Below, piece by piece: positions 8,542 through 17,243 of a stretch of 64,000 nt of DNA (the stretch's first letter is position 1; every line of letters starts with the position of its first letter). Made by a program: the position numbers and the translations under genes. The notes under the pieces are model-generated. The model was not told where the DNA came from and searched no databases. It saw only the letters and a program-made list of their open reading frames with translations. Source of the DNA: Pseudomonadota bacterium (GTDB lineage Bacteria > Pseudomonadota > Gammaproteobacteria > Steroidobacterales > Steroidobacteraceae); NCBI GenBank assembly GCA_025356815.1, contig JANXQL010000029.1, forward strand, positions 60,253 to 124,252, written 5' to 3'.

Positions 8542-11500
8542 TCGGACGAATCATCGAGTGGTCTGCGCGACATGTCGCCTCCGTGCTGTTCGCGACGGTG
8601 GTCGTGGTTTCAGCCGGCGTCTATGCGCTGATGCATACCCCCCTCGACGCGCTACCGGACCTGTCAGACGTGCAGGTGATCGTCTACACCGAGTTCCGCG
8701 GCCAAGGACCGCAGGTGGTCGAGGATCAGGTCACCTATCCGCTGACTACGGCGATGCTGAGCGTGCCGCGGGCACGCGTCGTGCGCGGATTCTCGAACTT
8801 CGGTGTTTCGTTCGTCTACGTGATATTCGAGGACGGGACCGACGTCTACTGGGCACGTTCACGCGTACTCGAGTACCTCAACTCGGTCGCCAGCCGACTG
8901 CCGGCCGGCGTCTCGCCGGCGCTGGGCCCGGACGCCACCGGCGTCGGCTGGGTATACCAATACGTGCTGCAGGGGGCACGACAGTCGCTCGGCGAGCTGC
9001 GCGCCCTGCAGGACTGGTTCGTCCGCTATCAGCTGGCCAAGGCGCCGGGCGTCGCTGAGGTGGCCAGCGTCGGCGGCTTCGTGCGCACCTACCAGGTGAC
9101 GGTTGACCCGCGACGGCTGCAGTCCTACGGCATCGCGCTGGGGGAAGTCACCGCCGCGATCCGGATGAGCAATCACGACGTTGGCGGCCGGTCGGTGGAG
9201 ATCGCCGAACGCGAGTACATGATTCGCGGCCGCGGCTACCTCACAGGGATCGCGGACCTGGAAAACGTCGTGCTGCGCTCGGTGAATGGCACTCCAGTGC
9301 GGGTCGCTGACATCGCGCGCGTCGAGATGATGCCCGACGAGCGGCGCGGCATCGCCGAGCTCGATGGCAATGGCGAGGTCGTCGCAGGCATCGTGCTCGC
9401 CCGCCACGGCCAGAACGCACTTGAAGTCATTCGTGGCATCAAGCGCACGGTCGCCGACATCGCAACGGCGCTGCCAGCGGGCGTCACGCTCAGCGCCGTC
9501 TACGACCGTTCGCAGCTGATATACCGCGCCATCGATACACTACGATCAACGCTGCTCGAAGAGTGCCTGATCGTCGCGCTGGTATGCCTCGCGTTCCTGC
9601 TGCATGCGCGCAGCGCGCTGGTCGCGATCCTGATGCTGCCGGTCGGCGTACTGATCGCATTTCTCGCGATGCACGCGCTGGGGCTCAACTCGAACCTGAT
9701 GAGCCTCGGTGGCATCGCCATCGCGATCGGCGCCATGGTGGATGCTGCAATAGTGATGATCGAGAACACGCACCGGCACGTCGAGCGTCTCGATCCCGCG
9801 GCGCCGCGGGTCGCTGCCATCGTCGCCGCCTGCCGTGAGGTCGGCCCGGCGTTGTTCTACAGTCTGCTGATCATCACCGTCTCGTTCCTGCCGGTGTTCA
9901 CGCTCGAGGCGCAGGAGGGTCGGATGTTCCGGCCGCTCGCGTTCACAAAGACGTTCTCGATGGCAGGCGCTGCGCTGTTATCCGTGACACTCGTGCCGGC
10001 GCTGCTGGTGCTGTTCGTGCGCGGGCGGATCCCGGCGGAGCGGGCGAATCCGCTCGTGCGCATCCTGATCGCCGGCTATAGGCCGCTGCTGGCGGCAGTC
10101 CTGGCCTGGAAGCGCACAACGCTCGTGGCCGCAATCGCACTGCTTGCGCTGACGGTAGTTCCGGCACTGCAGCTCGGCGTCGAGTTCATGCCTACATTGA
10201 ACGAGGGCACCTTGCTGTTCATGCCCTCCAGCCTGCCGAGTATGTCCGTCACCGGGGCGGCGCGCGCCCTGCAGACTCAGGATCGGATCCTGCGCAGCTT
10301 TCCGGAGGTCGAATCCGTCTTCGGCAAGGCCGGCCGCGCCAACAGCGCGACCGACCCTGCGCCGCTGGAGATGTCCGAGACCATCATCAACCTCAAGCCT
10401 GAGCGGGCGTGGCGGCCGGGCATGACCACCGATCGCCTCGTGGCCGAGATGGATCGGGCGGTGCAGATTCCCGGTATCAGCAACGCATGGACGATGCCCA
10501 TCAAGGCTCGCCTGGACATGCTCTCGACGGGCATCCGCACACCGGTCGGCATCAAGGTATTCGGCAAGGACCTGCAAGAGATGGAACGGCTCGCGAAGGA
10601 GATCGAGCGGGTCGTGCGTACGGTGCCAGGCACGAGCAGCGCGTTCGCCGAGCGCCTGACGGGCGGCTATTATCTCGACGTCGTTCCCGATGCAACGGCG
10701 CTGTCGCGCTATGGACTAACGATCAACGATGTCCATGACATCGTCAGCACCGCGCTCGGTGGCGAGCGGGTGACAACCACCGTAGAGGGCCGTGAACGCT
10801 TCGACGTCACCGTGCGATATCCGCGCGAGTTGCGCGATGACCCGGATGCCATCGCCCGCAATACGCTGGTACCGGTGCGCGGCGGCGGCATGGTGCCGCT
10901 CGGACAGCTGGCGCGCCTGGAGATCGTGCAGGGCCCCCCGGGCATCCGCACCGAGAATGCGCTGCTGTCTGCGTACATCTTCGTCGACATCCACGATCGC
11001 GACATCGGCAGTTACGTCTCGGAGGCCCAACATGCCGTGGCGAGCCGCGTGACGTTTCCAACCGGCTATTACGTTACCTGGAGCGGGCAGTTCGAGTACC
11101 TGCAGCATGCGCTGGCGAAACTGCGCGTGGTCGTGCCGATCACGCTGCTATTGATATTCGTGCTGCTCTACATGAACTTCGGCCGCCTGACGGAGACGCT
11201 GATCGTGATGCTCTCTGCGCCGTTCGCGCTCGTCGGCGGCATCTGGCTGATGTACCTGCTCGGCTACAACATGAGCGTCGCGGCCGCGGTCGGCTTCATC
11301 GCGCTGCTCGGCGTCGCTGCCGAAACCGCCGTCGTGATGCTAATGTACCTCGATCACGCTTGGGACGAGATCCGCGCTCATCGCCTCGCCGAGGGTAGCC
11401 GGCCGTCGGCCGGGGACCTGTATGCCGCGGTGATGCAGGGAGCCGTACTGCGCGTTCGGCCGAAGATGATGACTGTGCTCGCCATCCTCGCGGGACTGCT

Positions 11501-11651
11501 GCCGATCATGTGGGGGCACGGCACCGGCGCTGAGGTCATGCGCCGTATCGCCGCCCCGATGGTGGGCGGCATGGTCTCTGCAACGGTACTCACGCTGCTG
11601 GTGATCCCGGCGATCTACACGCTCGTCAAGGAGCGTAAGACCGGTCCCTAG
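8538..11651 (+). CDS. cusA: Heavy-metal efflux RND transporter, copper/silver type
   Basis: A 1037-residue inner-membrane proton-driven pump (HME-RND), with a GTG start overlapping cusB. The three substrate Met residues of CusA are present with the same spacing: M562 (LLFMPSS), M612 (PLEMSET) and M661 (RLDMLSTG). CusA has 573/623/672, so the 50- and 49-residue gaps match. This supports Cu(I)/Ag(I) rather than Zn/Co/Cd. The proton-relay Asp is D402 in GAMVDAAIV. Twelve membrane segments fit the usual layout, and length is normal. The 3' end overlaps the convergent HD oxygenase gene by 26 bp. Confidence 0.93.
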   Translation: MIGRIIEWSARHVASVLFATVVVVSAGVYALMHTPLDALPDLSDVQVIVYTEFRGQGPQVVEDQVTYPLTTAMLSVPRARVVRGFSNFGVSFVYVIFEDGTDVYWARSRVLEYLNSVASRLPAGVSPALGPDATGVGWVYQYVLQGARQSLGELRALQDWFVRYQLAKAPGVAEVASVGGFVRTYQVTVDPRRLQSYGIALGEVTAAIRMSNHDVGGRSVEIAEREYMIRGRGYLTGIADLENVVLRSVNGTPVRVADIARVEMMPDERRGIAELDGNGEVVAGIVLARHGQNALEVIRGIKRTVADIATALPAGVTLSAVYDRSQLIYRAIDTLRSTLLEECLIVALVCLAFLLHARSALVAILMLPVGVLIAFLAMHALGLNSNLMSLGGIAIAIGAMVDAAIVMIENTHRHVERLDPAAPRVAAIVAACREVGPALFYSLLIITVSFLPVFTLEAQEGRMFRPLAFTKTFSMAGAALLSVTLVPALLVLFVRGRIPAERANPLVRILIAGYRPLLAAVLAWKRTTLVAAIALLALTVVPALQLGVEFMPTLNEGTLLFMPSSLPSMSVTGAARALQTQDRILRSFPEVESVFGKAGRANSATDPAPLEMSETIINLKPERAWRPGMTTDRLVAEMDRAVQIPGISNAWTMPIKARLDMLSTGIRTPVGIKVFGKDLQEMERLAKEIERVVRTVPGTSSAFAERLTGGYYLDVVPDATALSRYGLTINDVHDIVSTALGGERVTTTVEGRERFDVTVRYPRELRDDPDAIARNTLVPVRGGGMVPLGQLARLEIVQGPPGIRTENALLSAYIFVDIHDRDIGSYVSEAQHAVASRVTFPTGYYVTWSGQFEYLQHALAKLRVVVPITLLLIFVLLYMNFGRLTETLIVMLSAPFALVGGIWLMYLLGYNMSVAAAVGFIALLGVAAETAVVMLMYLDHAWDEIRAHRLAEGSRPSAGDLYAAVMQGAVLRVRPKMMTVLAILAGLLPIMWGHGTGAEVMRRIAAPMVGGMVSATVLTLLVIPAIYTLVKERKTGP

Positions 11652-12204
11652 CGGCCGCCGGCACGCGCAGCAGGGCCGATATCATCGGTCGGTAGACATC
11701 GAAGGCAGGCGCCGAGAAGCCGGCGAGTTTCCCCTGATCGTCCCAGTGACGCAGGCGCACGGCATCCGTATGGTGCGGTTTCCGCTCGAAGTCCGCGACT
11801 TGGACTGCGTTCATGGGACCGCCTTGAAGCGCGAGCGTCACGACCGACGCCTGGCTCAGCCGGGCGTGATACGCGGGTTGCGTGGCGCACAGGTAGCGCT
11901 TTGCGGCGACGTGCAACGCGACCGGCTCGGTCACTTCCGGGCCGAAATGACGGGCAAGCCAGGCCGCGCCTACGTCCTCGTGACGCGCATCGGTATGCCA
12001 GTCGGCAAGATCGTCGGGCACTGTCTCCACGAGGTGTCCGACGTCGTGCAGCAATGCTGCGACCACAAGCGCGGGAGCCGCCTGCTCCTGGGTGGCGAAC
12101 CACGCCGCCTGCAGTCCATGCTCCAGCATCGACACCTGCTCGCCGAAGTAGGAGCCGAGGCCGCGATCGGCATATAACGCCGCCAGTTCGTCGAGAACGT
12201 TCAT
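11626..12204 (-). CDS. tmpB: HD-domain mixed-valent di-iron oxygenase, TmpB/PhnZ-like
   Basis: A 192-residue HD-fold protein. Candidate iron ligands are H29, H53-D54 (LLHDVGH), H75, H98 and D155. These line up with the ligands of PhnZ-type di-iron oxygenases, which cleave the C-P bond of 1-hydroxyphosphonates. The gating pair Tyr/Glu before the first His is also kept (Y19, E22 in LGSYFGEQV), as is the family segment LALQGGPM followed by LRHWDDQGK. This is not the nucleotidase type of HD protein. Given the partner gene, the predicted reaction is 1-hydroxy-2-(trimethylamino)ethylphosphonate plus O2 to glycine betaine plus phosphate (TmpB). 2-Amino-1-hydroxyethylphosphonate to glycine (PhnZ) is the alternative. 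Its start overlaps the upstream gene by 4 nt. Confidence 0.8.
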   Translation of the reverse strand: MNVLDELAALYADRGLGSYFGEQVSMLEHGLQAAWFATQEQAAPALVVAALLHDVGHLVETVPDDLADWHTDARHEDVGAAWLARHFGPEVTEPVALHVAAKRYLCATQPAYHARLSQASVVTLALQGGPMNAVQVADFERKPHHTDAVRLRHWDDQGKLAGFSAPAFDVYRPMISALLRVPAAARDRSYAP

Positions 12205-13331
12205 CGCTCGCTCCTGCGCAGAAGACCCGCTCGACTGAGGACGCTGTCGCGCGTCAGATAGCAGCCCTGCAGGTGTCGCGGATGGCGCGCGGATGAGAAT
12301 GCCGTACGTCCGTGCAGTGTCCGGCGGTTGTCGAACACGACCAGATCGCCGTTGCCGAGTTTCATCCGCACCTGGAAGCGCGCCTCGCGCAGCAACAGCG
12401 CGAAGCGCCGGTACGCGGCATAGAATGGCGCGTGCTCGGCCGCGGCGAGTTGTAGCGGCGCGATCGAGCGGTTGTTGTAGTGCACTGCCCGCAGGCGGCC
12501 GGCAGAGTCGAGCTGGATCAGCGGCTTCTGCGAATAGAGCTCGGCATCGGCCGACTGGTACAGGAATGGCACCTGCGTCGTCGATAGCAGCGCGAAGAAC
12601 GCAGGATGCGTGACGCGAAAGTGCTCGGCCAACGCGAAGCCGTCACCGAACAGACTGTCGCCGCCATCGGGGGAGCTGACTAGCACGTGCAGCGCCTGGA
12701 AGCCCGGGACCGGGTCGCGGTACGGGTTGTCAGTGTGCAGCCCGAGGCCGAAATCGGAATACGCGAGATTCTCGGGCTTCGCGACCGAGCGCACATCGAA
12801 CAACAGACCGTAGTTCGTCTCGGCGACCCGCCCCAGCAGGCTCGCCGCGTCGAGCAGCGCGCCCTCCACGCACGGCACGCCGGACACGAAGCCGATGCCG
12901 TCCTCGATCAGGCGAGTGAGCCACGCCAGGCGTCGCGACGCATCGGCTCGCAGTTCCCCCAATGTCGCCCACGCGAAATCTCGGTGCCCGTCCATCGCGG
13001 CACCCTCGAGCCACAATCGGGGTCGCAATTCCGGACGTTCAGCCGCGACTGATCGGTGTTGGCGGCGCAGCCACGCCACGTCGTAGCGGGTGGCGGGGAT
13101 CTGCTCCTGCCAGCGGACCTCGACACAGCCATCGGCAAGCGCTATGCCCTCGATGCGCGGAGAGTCAGGCAGGTCGGCGACGTCGATCAGGCGCTGGCCG
13201 CTGTGTGCGTCACGATCCTCCGGCCGGTTGTCGCGCAGCCACACGCTCGAATGCTCCGAGCGGCTTCCATCCGACCACTCGATCACCATCTGCTCCGCAG
13301 TCGAGATCGCGTGCACCGCATGTTCAGACAT
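12201..13331 (-). CDS. tmpA: Fe(II)/2-oxoglutarate dioxygenase, TmpA/gamma-butyrobetaine-hydroxylase-like
   Basis: A 376-residue protein with an N-terminal gamma-butyrobetaine-hydroxylase-type domain (WLRDNRPEDRD, 31-41) and a C-terminal TauD/TfdA double-stranded helix. Iron ligands: H199 and D201 (GLHTDNPY) and H340 (TLHGRTAF). The 2OG-binding Arg is R352 in PRHLQGCY. Tyr residues around the HxD motif (Y191, Y204) could form an aromatic cage for a quaternary ammonium group, as in gamma-butyrobetaine hydroxylase. The Cys cluster that binds zinc in some relatives is absent. Next to an HD oxygenase it is best read as TmpA, hydroxylating 2-trimethylaminoethylphosphonate at C1. The ATG at 13331 overlaps the transporter stop by 8 nt, with GGGGG upstream. 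Confidence 0.78.
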   Translation of the reverse strand: MSEHAVHAISTAEQMVIEWSDGSRSEHSSVWLRDNRPEDRDAHSGQRLIDVADLPDSPRIEGIALADGCVEVRWQEQIPATRYDVAWLRRQHRSVAAERPELRPRLWLEGAAMDGHRDFAWATLGELRADASRRLAWLTRLIEDGIGFVSGVPCVEGALLDAASLLGRVAETNYGLLFDVRSVAKPENLAYSDFGLGLHTDNPYRDPVPGFQALHVLVSSPDGGDSLFGDGFALAEHFRVTHPAFFALLSTTQVPFLYQSADAELYSQKPLIQLDSAGRLRAVHYNNRSIAPLQLAAAEHAPFYAAYRRFALLLREARFQVRMKLGNGDLVVFDNRRTLHGRTAFSSARHPRHLQGCYLTRDSVLSRAGLLRRSER

Positions 13332-14661
13332 CGTCATCCCCCAGACTGCCCGCCAGTACCCGGCGCTGGTGCCTGAACAGTACCACCGCGGCAAGGGCCG
13401 ACGCCGCCGCCACGCAGGCGAGCGCGGTGAATACGCCGCGCCAGCCGAAAGCTACCGAGATCCGAGCCACGCTGTCTCCGGCCAGCGCCCCGCCCAGATA
13501 GCCGATGCCGTCAATGATGCCAGAAGCGACGGCGCCGGCACGGTGGCCGCCGAAGTCCAGGGCGAAGGCGCCGCCTAGGTAGGAGTACGGCCCCAGCAGG
13601 CAGAAGGCGACGACGCCGATCAGCGCGATCGCGACCCACGGTGGGGCGAGGTCGAGCCGCAGCAACATCAGCCCGAGCAGCGACACCGAGGTCGCGGCCA
13701 GACCACCCATCAGCAGCAATGGCCGCCCATTCGGGCCGAGCCGGTCGCCGAGGAAGCCGGCCAGCAACACCGAGACGATGCCGAGAGCCGGGAAGACGGC
13801 ACTGAAGCTGGCAGCGTGCGCAGCGTCGTAGCCGACCGCATCGCGCAGGTATACCGGGGTCCAGACGTTGAACGTCTCGCGTACGACCGTGCATCCGAAC
13901 GACAGCAGGCAGACCAGCAGGAAAGCCCGGCTGCGTAGCAGGGGCAGCAGCAGCGTGCGCAGTTGCAGCGGCGCGTGATCGGCACCGGAATACAGGTTGA
14001 GGGGATTGGCGCTCGCCGCCGTGAAGCCGAGCTCGGTGCGCGAATTGCGCAGGAACAGGTAGTTGGCGACGAACATCACACCTGCAGCGAGTGCCGCAAA
14101 CCTGAAGAGCGTCCGCCAGTCGTAGCCCAGGCCGATCAGCGCCCCCATGGCCTCGCGCGCGACTGCGTCGCCAGCGAGGTAGCTTAGGCTCAGGACCCCA
14201 ATGATCGTGCCGTGGCGCGAAAAGTCGAACCAGCGCGAGCATACCTTCAGAAGTCCGGCCCAGCCGATCGACTGCGTCAGGCGGTTACCGATCCATGCGA
14301 TCGTGAATACGGGCAACGCCCCCCCGGCCGCGAACAGCGCGGTGAACGCGACCGCACCACCAAGGCCGATAAGGAAGCTGCGCCGTCCTCCCCACAGGTC
14401 ACCTAGCCCGCACAGGAACAGCTTGCCCAGCGCGTAGGCGAGCACGCCCGCCGAGTAAACGGCGCCCAGGCGGACGACCGCCTCACCATGTGGGATGCCG
14501 CGCCGCCCGAGGTCCTCGACCAGCAGCGGCATCGCCACCGAGAAGTCAGCCCGGCAGAAGTAGTATGCCGAGTAGCCGCAGAACAGCAGCAGCACGGTCG
14601 AAACCTGCTGGGCCAGCAGAGTGCTCCTGCGCGTCGCCTCCGGCTGCGGTTCCACCGACAT
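13324..14661 (-). CDS. Organophosphate:phosphate antiporter-family MFS transporter
   Basis: A 445-residue, roughly 12-helix carrier. The first helix reads CGYSAYYFCRADFSVAMPLL, the signature of the GlpT/UhpT (OPA) family, and LGDLWGGRRSFLIG is the MFS loop motif. The usual substrates are sugar phosphates or glycerol-3-phosphate exchanged for phosphate. Here it is the first gene of an overlapping operon with two phosphonate-oxygenase-like enzymes, so I infer uptake of a phosphonate, possibly exchanged for the phosphate they release. The ATG at 14661 (MSVEPQPE) is preceded by GGGGAGAG about six bases upstream. The longer open frame adds an Arg-rich tail that is probably not translated. Confidence 0.8.
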   Translation of the reverse strand: MSVEPQPEATRRSTLLAQQVSTVLLLFCGYSAYYFCRADFSVAMPLLVEDLGRRGIPHGEAVVRLGAVYSAGVLAYALGKLFLCGLGDLWGGRRSFLIGLGGAVAFTALFAAGGALPVFTIAWIGNRLTQSIGWAGLLKVCSRWFDFSRHGTIIGVLSLSYLAGDAVAREAMGALIGLGYDWRTLFRFAALAAGVMFVANYLFLRNSRTELGFTAASANPLNLYSGADHAPLQLRTLLLPLLRSRAFLLVCLLSFGCTVVRETFNVWTPVYLRDAVGYDAAHAASFSAVFPALGIVSVLLAGFLGDRLGPNGRPLLLMGGLAATSVSLLGLMLLRLDLAPPWVAIALIGVVAFCLLGPYSYLGGAFALDFGGHRAGAVASGIIDGIGYLGGALAGDSVARISVAFGWRGVFTALACVAAASALAAVVLFRHQRRVLAGSLGDDDV

Positions 14662-14792
14662 GCGCGACTCTCCCCACCGGCCGTTCCGGCGTCGCAGCCT
14701 ATCACGCGTGCGGTGACCGGACCGATCGTCGCGCGAGCCGCCTTGTGCCGATGGTAGGCTTGGACGCCCGCGCTGCCCGATAGGATCTCCCC

Positions 14793-15578
14793 ATGCCAGC
14801 CGATGCACGCCAGGTCGCCCTTGTCACCGGTGCATCGCGCGGCATCGGTGCCGAGATCGCCTATCGGCTCGCGGCGCGCGGTATACGCATTGCAGCGCAC
14901 TTCAACAGCAACCGTGCCGCGGTGGACTCGGTGCTCGCGCGGCTACCGGGCAGCGGACATGGGACGTTCGCCGCGAACCTCGCCGACACCGAAGCGACGA
15001 CCCGCCTGTGGCGCGAGGTCGAGGCGGCCTGCAGCGGCGTCGACATCCTCGTCAACAACGCCGGCATCTACCTGAACCATCCGCCGCTGATGACGAGCGC
15101 CAGTGACTGGCTGGCCGCGTGGCAACAGACGCTGGCCACGAACCTGCAAGGTCCCGCCCACCTTTCGCTGCTCGCCACGCAGGCGATGGCGGCGCGTGCC
15201 GAACGCCACGGCCCCACATTCGGTCGCGGCCGAATCGTCAATATTTCCTCCCGTGGCGCGTTCCGCGGCGAACCCGACGCCCCCGCGTACGCGGCGAGCA
15301 AGGCGGGCCTTAACGCGCTCAGTCAGTCGCTGGCCCGTGCCCTAGCCGCCGAGCGCATCTACGTCTACTGCCTGGCACCTGGCTGGGTGGAAACGGACAT
15401 GGCCGCGGCCCAGCTCGCAGGCCCGGAGGGAGCAGGCATCCGGGCGCAGCATCCGCTCGGACGTGTCACGCGCCCGGATGAGCTCGCCAATGCCGTCGTG
15501 TACTGTGCGCTGGACGCCCCGGCGGCAATGACCGGTGGCATCATCGACGTCAACGGTGCCAGCTACCTGCGGACCTGA
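14793..15578 (+). CDS. SDR-family oxidoreductase (FabG-like)
   Basis: A 261-residue classical short-chain dehydrogenase. It has TGASRGIG (cofactor glycine motif, 13-20), NNAG, NISSRG with the catalytic Ser, and YAASK with the catalytic Tyr and Lys. LAPGWVETDM follows. It is divergent from the phosphonate-type operon across a 131-bp gap that probably holds both promoters. A typical substrate would be a 3-oxoacyl or other carbonyl compound, and none can be named. It starts a possible three-gene run with the exported protein and PLP enzyme downstream (24-bp gap). Confidence 0.8.
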   Translation: MPADARQVALVTGASRGIGAEIAYRLAARGIRIAAHFNSNRAAVDSVLARLPGSGHGTFAANLADTEATTRLWREVEAACSGVDILVNNAGIYLNHPPLMTSASDWLAAWQQTLATNLQGPAHLSLLATQAMAARAERHGPTFGRGRIVNISSRGAFRGEPDAPAYAASKAGLNALSQSLARALAAERIYVYCLAPGWVETDMAAAQLAGPEGAGIRAQHPLGRVTRPDELANAVVYCALDAPAAMTGGIIDVNGASYLRT

Positions 15579-15602
15579 CCGCGCCCATCGGCGGAGATTC
15601 AC

Positions 15603-16061
15603 ATGCAAAGACTCGCCCCGCTTCTGTTCACGCTGGTCGCGCTACTTTTCAACACGACCTCGCCTGCCGGCACAGTCACGCCGCTGAGCATGGTCGTTGA
15701 CGAGGCGCTTGCTGCGGGAAGCGACGCGCTGCTGCCGGCGCAGCTGTCTGTGCCGCTCGGGCTGGCGCGCCACGACCAGTCCACGCCGGTGCACCAGCTG
15801 GTCGGTCAGACAGGCCAGATTCGGCACCGCTTCTGCGTCAGCATCTCCCACCGGCACGAGATCCTCATGCTGACGGAGGATGACGCCAGTCACGCGACCA
15901 ACGTCTACCTGCTCAGCGTCGCCGGCAAGTTGCGCAAAGCGGTGACGCAAGCCGGCGACGGCCTGCCGGTGACGATCCCGCGGGCACACGCGGCGCTCGC
16001 GTTTGCGGCCGAGCGCGACTACTGGAGCAGCCACGCACGACCACACTCGGCCGCCCACTGA
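15603..16061 (+). CDS. Exported protein of unknown function
   Basis: A 152-residue protein with a signal peptide (LAPLLFTLVALLFNTTSPAG). The mature domain has TPVHQLVGQTGQIRHRFCVSI, one Cys, and ends in a His/Ser-rich tail (SSHARPHSAAH). I do not recognise the family. The stop and the ATG of the next gene share one base (TGATG), so it is probably translationally coupled to the PLP-dependent enzyme. Confidence 0.6.
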   Translation: MQRLAPLLFTLVALLFNTTSPAGTVTPLSMVVDEALAAGSDALLPAQLSVPLGLARHDQSTPVHQLVGQTGQIRHRFCVSISHRHEILMLTEDDASHATNVYLLSVAGKLRKAVTQAGDGLPVTIPRAHAALAFAAERDYWSSHARPHSAAH

Positions 16062-17236
16062 TGGGCACCTTCGACCTCGCTCGCGCCCGCGCCGACACGC
16101 CAGCGTCGGAACGGCTGATTCACTTCAACAATGCCGGCGCTTCGCTGATGCCGAACGCCGTCGCCGACACGGTGCTGGCGCATCTGGACCTCGAACGTCG
16201 AATTGGTGGATACGAGGCGGAGGCCTCGGCGCAGCCGGCGATCAACGACTTCTACGACGCGTTCGCGACCCTGCTCAACTGCGACCGCGGCGAAGTAGCG
16301 TACATCGAGAATGCCACCCGCGCCTGGGACATGGCGTTCTACGCACTGCCGCTGCGCGCGGGTGACCGCATTCTGACGCACGAGTCGGAGTACGCTTCCA
16401 ACTATCTTGCGCTACTGCAACTCGCGCAGCGACAGGGGGTGGGCATCGATGTCGTCCCATCGGACTCGGATGGCCAGATCGATATCGACTCGCTGCGCCG
16501 CGCGATCTCCAGCGAGTCGCGCGTGATCGCCCTGACGCACGTACCGACCCACAACGGCCTGATCAACCCGGCCGTCGCGGTCGGCCAGATCGCGCGCGAG
16601 CATGGGCTGATCTACGTGCTCGACGCGTGCCAGTCGGCCGGCCAATTGCCGCTGGACGTAAAGCAGATCGGCTGCCATGTACTGTCCGGGACCGGCCGGA
16701 AGTTCCTACGCGGCCCGCGCGGCACCGGCTTTCTGTACGTGGAACAGGAGTTCCTGCAGATGCTGGATCCGCCATTCGTCGACATGCACGCTGCCCGCCC
16801 GCTGCAAGCGGCAGCGTTCGAGCTGCGCAGTGATGCGCGGCGCTTCGAGACGTGGGAGAGCTACGTTGCGGGGCGCATCGGCTTGCGCACGGCGGTCCGT
16901 TACCTGCTGGAGCTGGGCGTAGACGCGGTCTCTGCGCGCGTCGTCGCACTTGCCGCGAGGCTACGTGAGTCGCTCGCCGCGGAGACGCGCGTGGCAGTCC
17001 ACGACCGGGGCGTGTCGAAGAGCGGCATCGTGACCTTCACGCTCGCGGACGAACCGGCGTCCTCCGCCGCCACCCGCTTGCGCGCCGCGGGTGCAAACGT
17101 TTCGGTCACCATCGCCGATGCGGCCCCCCTCGATGTGCAGCTGCGGCGACTGCAGGGGGCCGTGCGCGCGTCGGTTCACTACTACAACACCGACGATGAG
17201 ATCGATCGCTTCGTAAGCCTTGTCGTCGGCGGCTGA
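16061..17236 (+). CDS. Class V aminotransferase-fold PLP-dependent enzyme
   Basis: A 391-residue protein of the cysteine-desulfurase/isopenicillin-N-epimerase-like branch. IHFNNAGASLMP (near residue 22) is the N-terminal substrate loop, LDACQSAGQLPLDV carries the Asp that pairs with the pyridine nitrogen, and SGTGRKFLRGPRGTGFLYV contains the PLP Lys. There is no desulfurase-type Cys loop, so sulfur transfer is not favoured. A PLP-dependent lyase or epimerase is as likely as a transaminase. It is not PhnW-like, despite the nearby phosphonate genes. It is coupled to an exported protein upstream and ends 7 bp before the convergent molybdenum enzyme. Confidence 0.78.
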   Translation: MGTFDLARARADTPASERLIHFNNAGASLMPNAVADTVLAHLDLERRIGGYEAEASAQPAINDFYDAFATLLNCDRGEVAYIENATRAWDMAFYALPLRAGDRILTHESEYASNYLALLQLAQRQGVGIDVVPSDSDGQIDIDSLRRAISSESRVIALTHVPTHNGLINPAVAVGQIAREHGLIYVLDACQSAGQLPLDVKQIGCHVLSGTGRKFLRGPRGTGFLYVEQEFLQMLDPPFVDMHAARPLQAAAFELRSDARRFETWESYVAGRIGLRTAVRYLLELGVDAVSARVVALAARLRESLAAETRVAVHDRGVSKSGIVTFTLADEPASSAATRLRAAGANVSVTIADAAPLDVQLRRLQGAVRASVHYYNTDDEIDRFVSLVVGG

Positions 17237-17243
17237 ATCCACC

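Noticed and set aside
11626..12204. Generic HD phosphohydrolase
   Set aside because: The Tyr/Glu pair before the first His and the QGGPM...WDD segment are specific to the oxygenase branch.
16061..17236. 2-aminoethylphosphonate transaminase (PhnW)
   Set aside because: The gene is next to phosphonate genes, but its motifs are those of the desulfurase/epimerase-like branch and not PhnW.
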